7,326 nucleotides of DNA, from NCBI GenBank assembly GCA_903922535.1, contig CAIXUF010000676.1, positions 1 to 7,326 of the forward strand, given 5' to 3'. Each line of letters starts with the position of its first letter. Positions within the stretch are counted from its first letter, which is position 1. The notes beneath the pieces are model-generated. The model did not search any database. It saw only the letters and a list, made by a program, of their open reading frames with translations, and was not told the DNA's origin. Below are positions 5,889-7,326 of this stretch, piece after piece. The stretch comes from Candidatus Hydrogenedentota bacterium. GTDB lineage: Bacteria; Hydrogenedentota; Hydrogenedentia; Hydrogenedentiales; CAITNO01. The position numbers were made by a program, and so were the translations under genes.

Positions 5889-5913
5889 GACTGATCCAAG
5901 GCGGAAACGATCC

Positions 5914-6381
5914 ATGGAAAAGCTGTATGTGTCGGCCGACGGGCTGGCGAAAATGAAAGCGGATCTGGTCGCGATGAATGAGCGGCGCATGGTGGTGGCG
6001 GGGATGATCGAGCATGCCCGGAGTCTGGGCGATTTGAAGGAGAACGCCGAGTACCATTCCGCGAAGGAGATGCAGTCGATGCTCCATGCGCGCATCCGCG
6101 ACCTGGAAGACAAGATTACCCGCGCGGTGATTGTGGACGCGCAGGACGTGGACACGAGCAAGGCCTATGTCGGCTGCACGGTCCGGGTGCTTAACCTCAA
6201 GACAAACAAAGAGATAACCTACGCGCTGGTCAGTCCGGTGGAAGCCGACCTGGCCGCGGGCAAGCTGTCCACGCAGTCCCCCGTGGGAAAAGCGATCATG
6301 GGCTGCGGCGTGGGCGACGAGGCGGTGGCAACGGTGCCCGCGGGCGACCTGAGGCTGCGCATTCTGGAAATCACCTACTAG
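5914..6381 (+). CDS. greA: Transcript cleavage factor GreA
   Basis: GreA enters the RNA polymerase secondary channel and stimulates cleavage of backtracked RNA, rescuing paused elongation complexes. The 155-residue protein matches the usual length of about 158. The N-terminal coiled coil spans roughly residues 8-72, and its tip carries GDLKENAEY (39-47). The functional acidic residues Asp40 and Glu43 correspond to Asp41 and Glu44 of E. coli GreA. The C-terminal FKBP-like domain (about 80-155) contains the SPVGKAIMG loop (122-130), which binds polymerase, and ends in the family-typical LEITY. The start is ATG 5914, matching the family N-terminus; the in-frame upstream extension reads through the terminator and repeats and is not coding. 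The ribosome site is modest (AAGG/GCGG around 5898-5904). An attenuator precedes the gene and carB follows 93 bp downstream on the same strand. Confidence 0.96.
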   Translation: MEKLYVSADGLAKMKADLVAMNERRMVVAGMIEHARSLGDLKENAEYHSAKEMQSMLHARIRDLEDKITRAVIVDAQDVDTSKAYVGCTVRVLNLKTNKEITYALVSPVEADLAAGKLSTQSPVGKAIMGCGVGDEAVATVPAGDLRLRILEITY

Positions 6382-6474
6382 CAACCTTCCGGCCCTGCCG
6401 GTCCGGACGAATGACACCGAAGCACCCAACCTCCGGGGCGGCGCATACCGCTGTCCTGGAACGGGGAACGTGCC

Positions 6475-7326
6475 ATGCCAAAACGCGAAGACATCAAGAA
6501 AATCCTGCTCATTGGTTCCGGCCCGATCGTGATCGGCCAGGCCTGCGAGTTTGACTACTCGGGCACGCAGGCCTGCAAGGCCCTGCGCGAAGAGGGCTAC
6601 ACGGTGGTGCTGGTGAACAGCAATCCGGCCACCATCATGACCGATCCCGAGACGGCGGATCGGGTCTACGTGGAGCCGCTGACCGTGGAGTTCCTGGAGC
6701 GCATCATCGAGCGCGAGCGGCCCGACGCGCTGCTGCCCACCGTGGGCGGACAGACGGGGCTCAACCTCGCCGTGGCGCTTGCCGAGCAGGGCATCCTGCA
6801 CAAGTACGGCGTGGAGCTGATCGGCGCGAAACTTGGCGCGATCAAGAAGGCCGAGGACCGGGGCCTGTTCAAGGAGGCCATGATCCGCTGCGGCCTCGAC
6901 GTGCCGCGCAGCAAGGTCGTCCATTCCATTGAGGAGGCGCGCGATTTTGGCGTGGGGGTCGGCTACCAGGCGGTCATCCGCCCCGCGTTCACGCTGGGCG
7001 GCACGGGCGCGGGCATTTCGTTCAACAAGAACGAGTACGAGAAGGCCGTGCAGTACGGCCTCGACGCCAGTCCCGTGACGGAGGTGCTCATTGAGGAGTC
7101 GGTTATCGGCTGGAAGGAATTCGAGCTGGAGGTGATGCGCGACCTCAAGGGTAACGTGGTCATCATCTGCTCCATCGAGAACTTTGATCCGATGGGCGTG
7201 CACACGGGCGACAGCATCACCGTGGCCCCGGCGCAGACGCTGACCGACAAAGAATACCAGATCATGCGCGACGCGGCCGTCACGATCATGCGCGAAATCG
7301 GCGTGGACACGGGCGGGTCGAACGTG
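6475..7326 (+). CDS. carB: Carbamoyl-phosphate synthase large subunit (5' part; 3' end beyond window)
   Basis: CarB makes carbamoyl phosphate from bicarbonate, two ATP and ammonia, the last channelled from the glutaminase subunit CarA; it feeds pyrimidine and arginine synthesis. The window holds 284 codons of a protein usually about 1070 long, covering the pre-ATP-grasp domain and most of the first (carboxyphosphate) ATP-grasp. Seen: [18 protein letters not shown] (13-30), [14 protein letters not shown] (46-59), [10 protein letters not shown] (88-97), [12 protein letters not shown] (169-180) and [16 protein letters not shown] (240-255). Residues equivalent to E. coli Arg129, Arg169, Gly175-Gly176, Glu208, Glu215 and Gly241/His243 are present at the same numbers. 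GGGGAA at 6463-6468 precedes ATG 6475. carA is not immediately upstream; greA is. No terminator was seen in the 93-bp gap, so greA-carB cotranscription is possible. Confidence 0.97.
   Translation, partial: MPKREDIKKILLIGSGPIVIGQACEFDYSGTQACKALREEGYTVVLVNSNPATIMTDPETADRVYVEPLTVEFLERIIERERPDALLPTVGGQTGLNLAVALAEQGILHKYGVELIGAKLGAIKKAEDRGLFKEAMIRCGLDVPRSKVVHSIEEARDFGVGVGYQAVIRPAFTLGGTGAGISFNKNEYEKAVQYGLDASPVTEVLIEESVIGWKEFELEVMRDLKGNVVIICSIENFDPMGVHTGDSITVAPAQTLTDKEYQIMRDAAVTIMREIGVDTGGSNV

Noticed and set aside
5728..5913. N-terminal extension of greA from ATG 5728
   Set aside because: It would read through the tandem repeats, promoter and terminator. The GreA family N-terminus is matched exactly from ATG 5914.
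5833..7203. Long open frame (456 codons) on the minus strand opposite greA and carB
   Set aside because: It is a codon-bias shadow of two clearly identified plus-strand genes. Its translation is His/Arg-rich with no recognisable domain.

Overview
The window is G+C-rich bacterial DNA made mostly of ordinary chromosomal genes. Several features suggest a PVC-superphylum or Hydrogenedentota/Lentisphaerota-type environmental bacterium: a DUF2961/GH172 protein of the 'MF-GL' type, a bacterial TMTC-like GT-C/TPR protein, and decayed short tandem repeats between genes. That placement is an inference, because no rRNA or other clean phylogenetic marker is present. No tRNA, rRNA, CRISPR array, insertion sequence or phage gene was seen.

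Layout. Positions 1-393 hold the 5' part of ndk (nucleoside diphosphate kinase) on the minus strand, running off the left edge. A structured 421-bp intergenic region (394-814) separates it from a divergent plus-strand gene for a DUF2961/GH172 protein (815-1882). That gene is intact apart from one in-frame amber codon at 932-934, where the family normally has Glu, so it is annotated as a pseudogene or recoding candidate. A hairpin spacer leads to a 615-residue membrane GT-C/TPR protein of the TMTC/DUF1736 type (1957-3804). A 206-bp repeat-containing spacer follows, then a small Nudix hydrolase (4011-4466). Convergent to it is a radical SAM/SPASM protein on the minus strand (4493-5650). A 263-bp divergent region carries four 10-bp tandem repeats, a promoter with an extended -10, and a complete intrinsic terminator placed before greA (5914-6381). 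carB begins at 6475 and runs off the right edge.

How the genes fit together. ndk, greA and carB are housekeeping genes for nucleotide balance, transcript elongation and pyrimidine/arginine precursor synthesis. The GH172 and TMTC-like genes concern carbohydrate cleavage and probable protein or surface glycosylation. The Nudix and radical SAM genes are accessory enzymes of unknown substrate. No single multi-gene system spans the window.

The two observations most worth following are the intrinsic terminator in the greA leader, which recalls the attenuated greA leader of E. coli, and the single amber codon in an otherwise well-preserved GH172 gene.
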